This document shows, piece after piece, positions 34,758 through 43,607 of a stretch of 64,000 nt of DNA; the stretch's first letter is position 1, and every line of letters starts with the position of its first letter. Origin of the DNA: Chitinivibrionales bacterium (lineage in GTDB: Bacteria > Fibrobacterota > Chitinivibrionia > Chitinivibrionales > WJKA01); assembly GCA_014728215.1 (NCBI GenBank), contig WJLZ01000159.1, positions 1 through 64,000 of the forward strand, given 5' to 3'. The notes beneath the pieces were generated by a model, which did no database searches, was not told where the DNA came from, and saw nothing but the letters and a program-made list of their open reading frames with translations. A program made the translations under genes and the position numbers.

Positions 34758-36833
34758 CTACGGCGCAGCCGGAGCGAATACCGCCAGTACCTGAGCGGCC
34801 CATCCGCCGTGGCCAATGTCGAAAGTCCAGCCAAGGGTTGATGGTCCGGACGATATGACCGGTTTTGTGCTCATGGCCACACCGCCGTTTGCATTTGCAA
34901 CGTCAAGACGTTCGAATTGTCCTTTTTCTGTCGGCACGAGAGGAGAATATGCCCCGAACCCGGGTTTGTTGGTAACTGCGTCGATAACCCAGGCGCCGTC
35001 GGTCAGCGTGGTCACATCAGTGCTTATCACATTGTCCCATTGTCCTCGTATTACCGATGAGTCAATGGCTTCCGGAGCAGCTTGGGCTACATTGTACAGG
35101 CTGATTCCCCCGCAGGCCCCGTCATCGATCGTGCTGTCAAAAGTAACTTCAACGGTATAGCTCCCTGTCGCAGGAAGGTCGGCGTCAAGCGCATACCACA
35201 ACGAGACGTCGGCGTCGTGGCCCCAACCAAGCTCGCCTTCATTTGCCACCCGGGTGAGATTCACACCATTGTAGGTGACACTGACGGCGATATTGGCGGT
35301 GCTGCTCTCTACGACGGTATTGGCGCCGATACCGATAAGCAGAACTCTGTTACTTTCTCCACCAATCCTATGTTCCCAGGAGAACGTCGAGTCCCCGGAA
35401 ATTCTCTGAGATGATGAAGTATCAAAGGCAATTACGGTCACGAACACGGAAGCCGTGTCATAGGACATATTATTGTCGTCGTCGGTGACTCTCAGAATGC
35501 ATTCCCATTCCGTTGTCGAAGTGGGGGCGACTACCGAGGTATCGCCGTCGCCAACAACCACCCAGTTGTTGGTGCCGCATTTCCATGCGTATTCAGTGAT
35601 CGATGTTTCATCGCTGCTGCCGCTGCCGGTCAGATGAACGGTTTCGCCCCTAGCAACCAGCGTATCTGTTCCTGCGTCGGCAACAGGGGCACGTGTCTCG
35701 ACCGTGACGGTTACGGCGTCATAGGAGAAGGTGTTGTCGTCATCCATGACCCGGAGACTGCAGATAAGTGTCTGTGCCGTGGACGGTGCCGTAAGTGTCG
35801 TATCGCCGTCATTGTCCGGTGACCAGTCGCCGTTGCCGATTTTCCATGCATACGCGACCAAAGCACCTTCGTCACTGCTGCCGCTCCCGATAAGCTCGTA
35901 GGAGTCGTTGATTCCCACGGTCTTGTCCGTTCCGGCATCGGCGACCGGCGCACGAGTTTCCACCGTTACTGCGACGGTATCGTAAACCATGTTGCCGTCG
36001 TCGTCGGTTACCCTGAGGCTGCACGTCCATGTCTGTGCTGTTGCTGGTGCGGCAAGTGATGTGTCGCCGTCATCAACCACAATCCAATCACCGTTTCCGC
36101 ATTTCCATGCATATTCAGTCACCATGGTTTCATCGGTCCCGGTTCCCTTGAGATGGACCATATCGTTGATACCGACCGTTGTATCGTTTCCGGCGTCGGC
36201 GGTAGGGATCCGCGACTCGATTGTAATTGTCTTTGTATCGTAAACCATGTTGCCGTCGTCGTCGGTTACCCTGAGGCTGCACGTCCATGTCTGTGCTGTT
36301 GCTGGTGCGGCAAGTGATGTGTCGCCGTCGGGAACCACGATCCAGTCGCCGTTTCCGCATTTCCATGCATACTCGGCAACCGTGGTTTCATCGGCGCCGG
36401 TAGCGTTGAAATAGACCGTGTCGTTGATACCGACCGTTGTATCGTTTCCGGCGTCGGCAGTCGGCGCTCGTGTTTCGACCGTTATGGTTATCGCACCTTT
36501 GACACTTTTACCGTCATCATCGGTCGCTCTGAGGCTGCAGACAAGGGTTTGGGCCGTTGAAGGAGCGATAATGGTCGTATCACCCCCACTGTCGGTCGTA
36601 ATCCATGATCCATCACCGATTTTCCATTCATAGCTCACGATTGCTCCGGTATAGGTGTCTTTGGCCTTGGCGTGAAGGTGGACCGAATCATTAATTCCAA
36701 CACTGGTGTTTTCCACAGAGAGCGTACGAATTATCGGGTCGCTCGGTTTGACGCTGGTTGGATTGCTACAATACAATCCTGCAATAAGGGTGAGTATCGC
36801 TACAATACCACGACTGCAATGAGTGAATTTCAT
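34758..36833 (-). CDS. Lipoprotein with five PKD/Ig-like repeats and a C-terminal beta-sandwich
   Basis: 691 residues from the ATG at 36831-36833 with TTGGAGGAAT ahead. The signal peptide ends 'IAGLYC', so Cys22 would be lipidated, though Tyr before the Cys is unusual. Five repeats of about 86 residues each follow, with 'ADAGNDTTVGINDTV', 'EYAWKCGNGDWIVV' and 'CSLRVTDDDGN', typical of PKD-like domains. The last 230 residues form a separate beta-sandwich ('RVLLIGIGAN', 'ISLYNVAQ'). It is a surface scaffold or ligand-binding protein, and a co-regulated partner of the SGNH protein upstream. The repeats are almost identical at the DNA level in two neighbouring units, evidence of recent duplication. 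Confidence 0.85.
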   Translation of the reverse strand: MKFTHCSRGIVAILTLIAGLYCSNPTSVKPSDPIIRTLSVENTSVGINDSVHLHAKAKDTYTGAIVSYEWKIGDGSWITTDSGGDTTIIAPSTAQTLVCSLRATDDDGKSVKGAITITVETRAPTADAGNDTTVGINDTVYFNATGADETTVAEYAWKCGNGDWIVVPDGDTSLAAPATAQTWTCSLRVTDDDGNMVYDTKTITIESRIPTADAGNDTTVGINDMVHLKGTGTDETMVTEYAWKCGNGDWIVVDDGDTSLAAPATAQTWTCSLRVTDDDGNMVYDTVAVTVETRAPVADAGTDKTVGINDSYELIGSGSSDEGALVAYAWKIGNGDWSPDNDGDTTLTAPSTAQTLICSLRVMDDDNTFSYDAVTVTVETRAPVADAGTDTLVARGETVHLTGSGSSDETSITEYAWKCGTNNWVVVGDGDTSVVAPTSTTEWECILRVTDDDNNMSYDTASVFVTVIAFDTSSSQRISGDSTFSWEHRIGGESNRVLLIGIGANTVVESSTANIAVSVTYNGVNLTRVANEGELGWGHDADVSLWYALDADLPATGSYTVEVTFDSTIDDGACGGISLYNVAQAAPEAIDSSVIRGQWDNVISTDVTTLTDGAWVIDAVTNKPGFGAYSPLVPTEKGQFERLDVANANGGVAMSTKPVISSGPSTLGWTFDIGHGGWAAQVLAVFAPAAP
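35977..36329. repeat. 258-bp tandem duplication inside the PKD gene
   Basis: Bases 35977-36071 are identical to 36235-36329, and 36163-36200 to 36421-36458, both at a spacing of 258 bases (86 codons, one PKD repeat). Exact identity over 95 bases means the duplication or gene conversion is recent. Confidence 0.85.
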
Positions 36834-37143
36834 ATATTCCTCCAAGGGGGGAAATTGTGTGAGATTTGCCGAAAAAATTCATCCTTTTCGGCGTTCTGCC
36901 GACGGGCAAACGTATTATTGCCTGTACGATGGGGGGAGCGCATAGGTAAACAGTGCTCCCATACCATCATAAATCCAGCTATATGAAAATATTAAAACCC
37001 ATACCCTGGAGCAAGGGAATGTCGCTATGGTAGACCAATCCGAATTAAAATGGGGAATAGCAGGTTTCAGGACAGGGGCTTCGTGGTTCGAACAGGGACA
37101 TAAAAAAAAGGAGTATGTTCTTTGCAAACAGGCAGGACCGGCT
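36834..37143. other. Intergenic region with a perfect hairpin in the lipoprotein leader
   Basis: Spacer of about 310 bases between two minus-strand genes. GCCGAAAA at 36868-36875 pairs with TTTTCGGC at 36885-36892 across nine bases, a strong stem about 35 bases before the lipoprotein start. No gene or terminator with a T-tract was recognised. Confidence 0.4.
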
Positions 37144-39657
37144 TTAGTATATGGTTAGCAGTTTTTGAACGGTTGTTATGCCGTTATATTCTAACTGCAA
37201 TATAAAGAAGTTCTGCACCTTATAACTCGAGTGCGGCAGATAGATTGTCGCAGGAGCTTTACCTCGGGACCGGTAAACAGTTTGTCCGGCAAGCGTATTC
37301 AGCGTGATGCGAAAAGAACCTTTCCCTCCGATATGGAGCGATGCTTTGCGATCCGATATGGTAGTCCTTATATGAGCGGGAAAAGAATACGATCCGGTAC
37401 GGGGGTGTGCATCGGCAAAGGAAGGCGATACATAAAATTGATCATCTGCAACAATTTTGTAGATCTTATCATAATCGGTAATTCTCACCGAACATGTTTT
37501 ACCCGCAATCGTATCACCTTCGATTACCGGGAGTATTGCCCAGGCAAAGTTTTCCCATGATGAATCGAGGTCGGATATAGAGCCGGGCGAAATTTCGTGC
37601 CATGTTATACCGAAATCCGGGGAAATCCACAATCGGGCCTCATTTACCAGACCTTCATTGGTTTTCCAGTTGATTTGCACAGTGTCGTATGCTTCAGCGG
37701 TGTCGTGTGTCAAGGGTTCAATGCGATATGCCGGGGCCTGCTCAATAATGAATCCCGAACAGACAGGAGAATATGATGAGTTCGGGGTTCGTCTGAATGA
37801 AATGTCGATTGTGGTATTCTGTACCCGAATTTCTCGCACCAATTTCAATGCAGCATCGGCTCCTGCGCTGTCGAAAATGTCAACGGGGCATCCGTCAATA
37901 ACGGTGTTGTTGAAGCTGACGTCGAAAAGCCGCGATCCGCTACTTTTCCCGGCAAAGCTTTCGGCCAGGAGAAGGGATATGATATAATCTCCCCGCGGGA
38001 CACTGATCGTATAATCAAAATCGCCGTAACGGATACTCTGATACACAGCATCATCATCAGTCCCGTCGATTGCAGCTTCTGTGGAGGTGGTTCTTCCTTC
38101 GGTTACATAGCCGTAATATACCTCTTCGGTATAGGGTTGGTCTGCTTTGTAATTGTTGAAAGCCGCTCCTCCCAGATTAATTTTCAAGGGAAAAGAGTCG
38201 GCACAGATATTCTTTGTAGTAACAGTCAGCGTTTCACTCGGGACCGAATAATTGCCCACATTATCGACTGCTCTTACAAAGAAAGCATAGAATGTTGCAG
38301 GGGTAAGGTTAACGATTTTTGTCGTAGTATCGGATGTGCTGTCGACAAGACGTCCATTTTGGTAAATATGATAAGTGTGGATGCTCATATTATCGTTTGA
38401 GGCTTTCCATAAAAGGGTAATTGAACGGGAGGCCGTATCGGTCGCGTAAAGGGAGGGCGGGGGTGACGGCGGAATAGTATCGGAGGTGCAATTTGATTCG
38501 AAGATCAGGGGATTACTCGGTCCGGATATATTTCCTGAAAAATCGAATGCTTTCACCGAAAATGTATAGGTATGACATTGAGTAGTATTTTCAACAAGAT
38601 ACGATATACCTCCGGTACTTCCTGCCGAATCGCCGTCAATGAAGACAGCATATTTCTCAACAGCATCGTTATCGCTTGATGCACTCCATGAAACACGAAT
38701 GCTGTTGGCGGATTCGTTTTCGGCAACAAGACCCTCTGGAGCGGAGGGGGGCTCGGTATCAGACAACGGCACGGGGCCAAGATTGTTGTTCTTGATAACC
38801 GCAACCAGTTCTTCGGCCCACCGTATATATCCCGTGAGATTATAATGATGATCATCCTGCATATACACCTGTTGGTTCGACCATTCATTGGTAGGGATCA
38901 GATAGCAATGGTCCAGTTCATTGGGTAATTCCTGATTGGCCTGGATGACAATTTGCGCTCCCGGTTCGTCGGGGTGGCGTGGTCCGGTCGAGCCGTATTC
39001 ATAATCTGAAATAAATACCGGGAGCTGAGGCAGATCCAGATCGTTTCTGAGCATTGCCACAAGGTCCTTAACATTCTGTTTGTAAGTGTCGGGGTGACGG
39101 AGCCCGTCGGCAAGGCAGAGCATCATGACCACTCCACCGATTGTTGTATTCTGATTTATTTCAGTTGCCGCGGCAAGTATCTGGGAATACAGAGGGGGGC
39201 CGTCGCTCTTGTTGGTATCGTTACGATATTTCCATACTGACGCCGCAGATTCGGCATTCTGAGTAACACCGAAATAGTAATCGGAATATTCGGTGGCCAT
39301 CTGTTTTAAAAAAGCCATTGCCGGACCGCATTGGACTTGGCTGGAACTGCTGTTCATGTCTTGATGGATCTGTGCCTGTGCCGGAATCCACTGGTGGTGA
39401 TAATCGTTGAGTGCAGGATCGGTGAAATCATCGACAATATTGAAATTCCAGCAGCGGGAATGGGGCTGGTGGAAAACCGGGCGTAAATCTTCTGGATCGT
39501 TGGTCCGCCCGGCCATATTCGAATGACCAATAAAAAGATAGGTAATCATCCGCTCGCGCGGCACCGTTGTTTCGGAACCGGTGGAACTGAGAGTAACCTG
39601 CGTATGGGCTGGAATGACAAGTGCAAGGCACAATATCCCTCGTGCTGCTTCCCTCAC
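37144..39657 (-). CDS. Secreted SGNH carbohydrate esterase-like protein with FN3 and malectin-like domains
   Basis: 837 residues from the GTG at 39655-39657, chosen because AAGGAG (39666-39671) lies 8 bases ahead and a signal peptide ('ARGILCLALVIPAHT') starts there; an upstream ATG at 39717 lacks a ribosome-binding site. The N-terminal third is a sialate-O-acetylesterase-type (SASA) SGNH domain: 'FIGHSNMAGR' (GxSNM nucleophile Ser) and 'DDHHYNLTGY' (His). Then two fibronectin type III domains ('DTEPPSAPEGLVAENE' onward), a malectin-like carbohydrate-binding domain ('KINLGGAAFNNYKADQPY'), and a C-terminal T9SS-like tail ('SFRITLNTLAGQTVYRS'). A secreted enzyme that removes acetyl groups from polysaccharides, likely surface-attached. 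Confidence 0.85.
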   Translation of the reverse strand: MREAARGILCLALVIPAHTQVTLSSTGSETTVPRERMITYLFIGHSNMAGRTNDPEDLRPVFHQPHSRCWNFNIVDDFTDPALNDYHHQWIPAQAQIHQDMNSSSSQVQCGPAMAFLKQMATEYSDYYFGVTQNAESAASVWKYRNDTNKSDGPPLYSQILAAATEINQNTTIGGVVMMLCLADGLRHPDTYKQNVKDLVAMLRNDLDLPQLPVFISDYEYGSTGPRHPDEPGAQIVIQANQELPNELDHCYLIPTNEWSNQQVYMQDDHHYNLTGYIRWAEELVAVIKNNNLGPVPLSDTEPPSAPEGLVAENESANSIRVSWSASSDNDAVEKYAVFIDGDSAGSTGGISYLVENTTQCHTYTFSVKAFDFSGNISGPSNPLIFESNCTSDTIPPSPPPSLYATDTASRSITLLWKASNDNMSIHTYHIYQNGRLVDSTSDTTTKIVNLTPATFYAFFVRAVDNVGNYSVPSETLTVTTKNICADSFPLKINLGGAAFNNYKADQPYTEEVYYGYVTEGRTTSTEAAIDGTDDDAVYQSIRYGDFDYTISVPRGDYIISLLLAESFAGKSSGSRLFDVSFNNTVIDGCPVDIFDSAGADAALKLVREIRVQNTTIDISFRRTPNSSYSPVCSGFIIEQAPAYRIEPLTHDTAEAYDTVQINWKTNEGLVNEARLWISPDFGITWHEISPGSISDLDSSWENFAWAILPVIEGDTIAGKTCSVRITDYDKIYKIVADDQFYVSPSFADAHPRTGSYSFPAHIRTTISDRKASLHIGGKGSFRITLNTLAGQTVYRSRGKAPATIYLPHSSYKVQNFFILQLEYNGITTVQKLLTIY

Positions 39658-39910
39658 GTGGTAGACTCCTTTTTGCTGAATCCCCAAATTCTCGATTTTG
39701 AACCGGGAGGGTTTCATATAATAGTATTTATTATAATATACCCATATTATCCCGGTTTTTCACGGAAAAGATTCCCTAAAGGGAATGGTGCGATAATACC
39801 CGCAGTCGGAAGCGGTCGATGAAGAGGGGTGAGGATATGGTTTTAGCATGACGATAGCGGTTTTACACGGCTTTTAATAGATCTGAGCGGGGAGCTTATC
39901 AATGGTAAAT

Positions 39911-39939
39911 TTGTGCATCTCCCTGCGATCTTGTATATT
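39911..39939 (+). promoter_or_regulatory. Predicted sigma-70 promoter for the structured RNA
   Basis: TTGTGC (39911-39916) and TATATT (39934-39939) are separated by exactly 17 bases, giving transcription from about 39946. Confidence 0.5.
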
Positions 39940-39945
39940 ACCCTT

Positions 39946-40141
39946 TCATTACATCAAGAAAAAAAAATCATGATTTACTCGTGTGCACATATCACCAATT
40001 GGCAGTGGCTCAGAACAGTAGCCGTAAAAGCGCGCGCCTTTAAGGCCGACCGGCATTGCCAATGGTGGGTGACCTAGTGCACAGAGTAATACAACGAATA
40101 TGCAAGCCCGCCGTTGGTAGAGTCCGACGGCGGGCTTTTTT
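39946..40141 (+). ncRNA. Structured leader or small RNA ahead of the EamA gene (class unknown)
   Basis: About 196 bases from a predicted start to an intrinsic terminator. Core folding seen by eye: GTGCAC at 39983-39988 pairs with GTGCAC at 40077-40082. CACC (39993-39996) with GGTG (40064-40067) and ATTGGCA (39998-40004) with TGCCAAT (40057-40063), leaving A39997 bulged, form an 11-bp stem. Inside, GGCT (40007-40010) can pair with AGCC (40020-40023), GCC (40036-40038) with GGC (40044-40046), and GCCG (40021-40024) with CGGC (40051-40054) as an alternative. A terminator then lies 23 bases before the EamA start codon. This resembles a riboswitch with attenuation, or a stand-alone small RNA. I do not recognise any known riboswitch core. 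Confidence 0.6.
40104..40141 (+). terminator. Strong intrinsic terminator before the EamA gene
   Basis: GCCCGCCGT (40106-40114) pairs with ACGGCGGGC (40127-40135), followed by seven T residues. The next gene starts 28 bases later, so it can act as an attenuator. Confidence 0.9.
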
Positions 40142-40168
40142 TATTTAACGGCTCTGAGGGAGGGACGT

Positions 40169-41029
40169 ATGATCGAGAGTCGAACAATCAAAGGAGTAGC
40201 CCTGCTCTGTGCGGGAAATCTGGCTTTCTGTACAATGGTGTGCCTTGTTGGATATGTAGCGGAATTTAATTCGTACACGACAACCATGTTCCGATTTCTG
40301 ATCGGCATAGCATTGCTGAGTACTCTTGCCGTGGCAGGTAAAATAAAACTCGAATTTGTTGCAAAAAGGACGCTGTTTTTGCGGGGGCTGTTCGGAGGAG
40401 TAGCAATCATTTTTGCCTTTTCTTCCATTACCCATCTGGGAGTGATCAAAGGGTCGGTCGTATTGTATGCCTATCCGATCTTTGCCGCCCTGTTCAGCGG
40501 GTTGTTTCTGAAAGAACGTATCAGTATTCTGAAATGGTGTGCTATTGCCGCCGCCTTTGCAGGACTCATAATGATTATAACAAGAGGCGATGGTTCCCGG
40601 GGCCTGTTGGGTATCGGGAAATATGAAATCCTTGCGATTGTCGGGGCCGTTTCCGGAGGAATCGCCGTCGTTCTGGTCAAGAAACTGCATGCTACCGACA
40701 ATTCTTCATCGATCTACTTTTCTCAATGTATTGTTGGTTTATGGCTTGTTCTGATTCCTGCGTTTTCTTCGCAATCACCCATGGTTATGGGAATGAAGAC
40801 GGGGGTAATTGTTCTGATAATCGGAATACTGGCTGCAATCGGTCAATTGGTATTTACCGAAGGATATCGGTATATATCAGTAGCAACCGGAGCGCTTTTT
40901 ATCATGACTGCCCCGGTGCTCAACGTAACGGCGGGCGTACTCTTTTTCAATGAATCGCTTACCGTTTCCATGATAATCGGCGCCGGAATAGTTCTTGGTG
41001 CATGCGCCGTTATTATACGTGAGACGTAA
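40169..41029 (+). CDS. EamA-family drug/metabolite transporter (DMT superfamily)
   Basis: 286 residues with ten predicted membrane helices in two similar halves, the EamA fold. 'KGSVVLYAYPIFAALFSGLFL' (split: SVVLYAYPIFAAL) and 'ATGALFIMTAPVLNV' are the conserved half-repeat segments, each followed by an acidic 'KERIS'/'NESLT'. Such proteins export amino acids, nucleobases or other metabolites. GAGGGAGGG lies before the start. The terminated, structured leader upstream suggests its expression is tuned by a ligand or RNA-level signal. Confidence 0.92.
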   Translation: MIESRTIKGVALLCAGNLAFCTMVCLVGYVAEFNSYTTTMFRFLIGIALLSTLAVAGKIKLEFVAKRTLFLRGLFGGVAIIFAFSSITHLGVIKGSVVLYAYPIFAALFSGLFLKERISILKWCAIAAAFAGLIMIITRGDGSRGLLGIGKYEILAIVGAVSGGIAVVLVKKLHATDNSSSIYFSQCIVGLWLVLIPAFSSQSPMVMGMKTGVIVLIIGILAAIGQLVFTEGYRYISVATGALFIMTAPVLNVTAGVLFFNESLTVSMIIGAGIVLGACAVIIRET

Positions 41030-41304
41030 CTTTTTATTTCTTTATTGAAGATTTAGTCACCATGGAATATTTTTAAAGAGTTTCAATTCCAATCATGATT
41101 CGCACAATTCAGATAGAGACTGGAGACGGCGAAACAAGAGAATATAGTTTCTTTATATTCATTATGACTCTTTAGGGCGATTCATAGTCCGCATTCCTTT
41201 GTTGCTTACATTTGATTCTCTGATACAGACGGTGATATCGCTGTTACCTCGATAAACCTGGTATGGTCGTACGAAACCTTAACAAGAGATGGTGAGACAT
41301 ATTC

Positions 41305-43584
41305 ATGGAAAAAATCAGAACAGTTGCGGTAATTGGGAATTATCTGCCCCGTATGTGCGGAATTGCGACATTTACCACGGATCTTGTTTCTGCATTGTCA
41401 AAAGCGGGAAACGATATCGATTGCTGGGCGGTGGCAATGAACGACAGGCTTGAAGGCTATCGCTATCCCGATAAGGTACACTTCGAGATCAATCAGAGCC
41501 GTCTCAGCGAATACCGTCTTGCAGGAGACTACCTCAATATCAGTCAGGTGGATGTAGTTTTGGTCCAGCATGAGTATGGGATTTTTGGCGGTGAAGCGGG
41601 GAGTTATGTCAATTCACTCCTGCGGAGCTTGCGGATGCCGGTGGTGACTACCCTCCATACCGTTTTAAAGGATCCCACTGCGGAGCAGAGAAAAGCGCTT
41701 GATGAAATCAGCTCCCTTTCTACTCGTCTGGTGGTGATGTCGGAAAAGGCAAAACATTTTTTAAAAGAGATTTATAACATCCCCTCTGAGAAAATTGCTC
41801 TTGTTCATCATGGAATTCCGGATATGCCTTTTGTGGATCCTAATTATTATAAAGACAAATTTGGGGTGGAAGGGAAAAAGGTTGTGTTGACTTTTGGACT
41901 TATTTCGCCCAATAAGGGTATCGAATACATGATTGAGGCACTTCCCATGATTGTAAACCATCATCCTGATGTTGTCTATATCGTTGTTGGTGCAACACAT
42001 CCTCATATCAAGAAGACACAGGGTGAAGAGTATCGTCAGTACCTCGAGCGATTAGCCATGTCCAAAGGTGTCTATGGCAATATAAAGTTTTTTAATCGTT
42101 TTGTGGATATCAAAGAATTATGTGAATTCCTTGGGGCCTGTGATGTCTACGTCACTCCCTATCTTTCGGAAGCGCAAATTGTATCGGGGACCCTTGCCTA
42201 TGCAATGGGGGTGGGGAAAGCTACCGTTTCGACGCCGTACTGGTATGCACAGGAGATGATTGCCGATGATCGCGGGGTGATTGTCGATTTCAGAGATTCC
42301 CGTGCCCTGGCCTGTGCGGTAAGGGAGCTTCTTGATGATGAAGTACAGCGGAATGCTATCAGGAAACGGGCGTACACCTTTTCCCGCAGAGCTGTCTGGA
42401 ATCAGGTGGCGGCGGATTACATGATGGTATTGGGTGAAGCAAAGGCCGAGCGCGCCAGCAGGTCCCGAATCGTATTTGATCATAAAATCCCGGACCAGGA
42501 AAAAACCAGCCTGCCGGAAATTAACCTCGATCATTGTTTTGCTATGACCGATGATACCGGAATGACCCAGCATGCATCCTTTACCGTGCCCGATTATGAC
42601 CATGGTTACTGTATTGACGACAATACGCGGGCGTTGATCGTCATGGTGATGGCTCACAATTTGATGCCTGATGATATCCGGCTTGTTCGTTTTCAGAAGA
42701 AATATCTCGCCTTTATCAAGCATGCATTTAACGGTAACAACGGGTGGTTTCGAAATTTTATGTCCTACGACAGGCGGTGGCTCGAATCAAAAGGTGGTGA
42801 AGACAGTCAGGGAAGAGCCATTTGGGGTCTGGGAGTATGCGCGGCTCTTTCGCGGGACCGGGGATGCACGGCGCTGAGTACCACCATGTTTCATAAGGGC
42901 ATTAAGGTTGTGGAAAAATTGAAACATGTCCGGGCACTTGCCTTTGCCCTGGTAGGGATTCATGCTTATCTTGCGCGCTTTTCCGGTGACAGTGAAGTTC
43001 GGAGAATCCGGGAGAAGCTTGCAAATACCCTGTCCAGTCAGTTTAATTCCCATCTTGATGATGAATGGCCGTGGTTCGAGGATGAAATTGTTACCTATGC
43101 TAATGCCAAAATTCCTCAGGCACTGCTTCTTTCCGGTCAATGGCTGCAACGGGACGACATGATCGAGACCGGATTCAAGACGCTCGACTGGCTTATTAAT
43201 ATTCAGAAAGGAAACGACCGGTTCTCTCCCATCGGCAACCATGGATGGCTGAAAAAGGGAGAAACCAAGCCGCTGTTCGATCAGCAGCCCATTGAAGCGC
43301 AGGCGATGGTAGAAACATGCATTCTTGCCTATAACATGACCGGTAACGATCATTACAGCACCATGGCGCAAATGGTATTCAACTGGTTTTTAGGGCATAA
43401 CGATCTCAACGAACCTCTCTACGATTATACAACCGGTGGTTGCCGGGACGGTTTGACCCCCGACGGGCCGAATTTGAATCAGGGAGCCGAATCGACCCTT
43501 GCCTGGCTGCTTTCACTTCTGGCAATGCATGGTTTTTGTGCAGAACAAAAACGATTACAATATATTAATCCAATCGAACATTAA
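41305..43584 (+). CDS. GT4-family glycosyltransferase fused to an alpha/alpha-toroid-like domain
   Basis: 759 residues. The N-terminal 395 residues are a GT-B glycosyltransferase of family 4: 'GIATFTTDLVSALSKAGND', 'QHEYGIFGGEAG', 'TLHTVLKDPTAEQ' and 'LTFGLISPNKGIEYMIEAL', with 'VSGTLAYAMGVGKATVSTPYW' in the donor-binding half. The C-terminal 355 residues ('FAMTDDTGMTQHASFTVPD', 'CIDDNTRALIV', 'WPWFEDEIVTYANAKIPQAL') look like an all-helical toroid found in glycosidases and phosphorylases. It is the first gene of a four-gene glycan cluster with GH130 enzymes. Likely donors are GDP-mannose or UDP-glucose. The cytoplasmic enzyme would build a mannoside or related glycan. Confidence 0.85.
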   Translation: MEKIRTVAVIGNYLPRMCGIATFTTDLVSALSKAGNDIDCWAVAMNDRLEGYRYPDKVHFEINQSRLSEYRLAGDYLNISQVDVVLVQHEYGIFGGEAGSYVNSLLRSLRMPVVTTLHTVLKDPTAEQRKALDEISSLSTRLVVMSEKAKHFLKEIYNIPSEKIALVHHGIPDMPFVDPNYYKDKFGVEGKKVVLTFGLISPNKGIEYMIEALPMIVNHHPDVVYIVVGATHPHIKKTQGEEYRQYLERLAMSKGVYGNIKFFNRFVDIKELCEFLGACDVYVTPYLSEAQIVSGTLAYAMGVGKATVSTPYWYAQEMIADDRGVIVDFRDSRALACAVRELLDDEVQRNAIRKRAYTFSRRAVWNQVAADYMMVLGEAKAERASRSRIVFDHKIPDQEKTSLPEINLDHCFAMTDDTGMTQHASFTVPDYDHGYCIDDNTRALIVMVMAHNLMPDDIRLVRFQKKYLAFIKHAFNGNNGWFRNFMSYDRRWLESKGGEDSQGRAIWGLGVCAALSRDRGCTALSTTMFHKGIKVVEKLKHVRALAFALVGIHAYLARFSGDSEVRRIREKLANTLSSQFNSHLDDEWPWFEDEIVTYANAKIPQALLLSGQWLQRDDMIETGFKTLDWLINIQKGNDRFSPIGNHGWLKKGETKPLFDQQPIEAQAMVETCILAYNMTGNDHYSTMAQMVFNWFLGHNDLNEPLYDYTTGGCRDGLTPDGPNLNQGAESTLAWLLSLLAMHGFCAEQKRLQYINPIEH

Positions 43585-43607
43585 GCTGAACCAATAACAA
43601 GGCAAAG

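Noticed and set aside
37050-37110. GGTTCGAA-type sequence that could be a tRNA T-loop
   Set aside because: No cloverleaf arms or anticodon stem can be drawn around it, and it lies in an unremarkable spacer.
40104-40141. Terminator read as the end of an upstream protein gene
   Set aside because: The upstream gene is on the other strand and ends far away; the terminator belongs to the structured RNA or attenuates the EamA gene.
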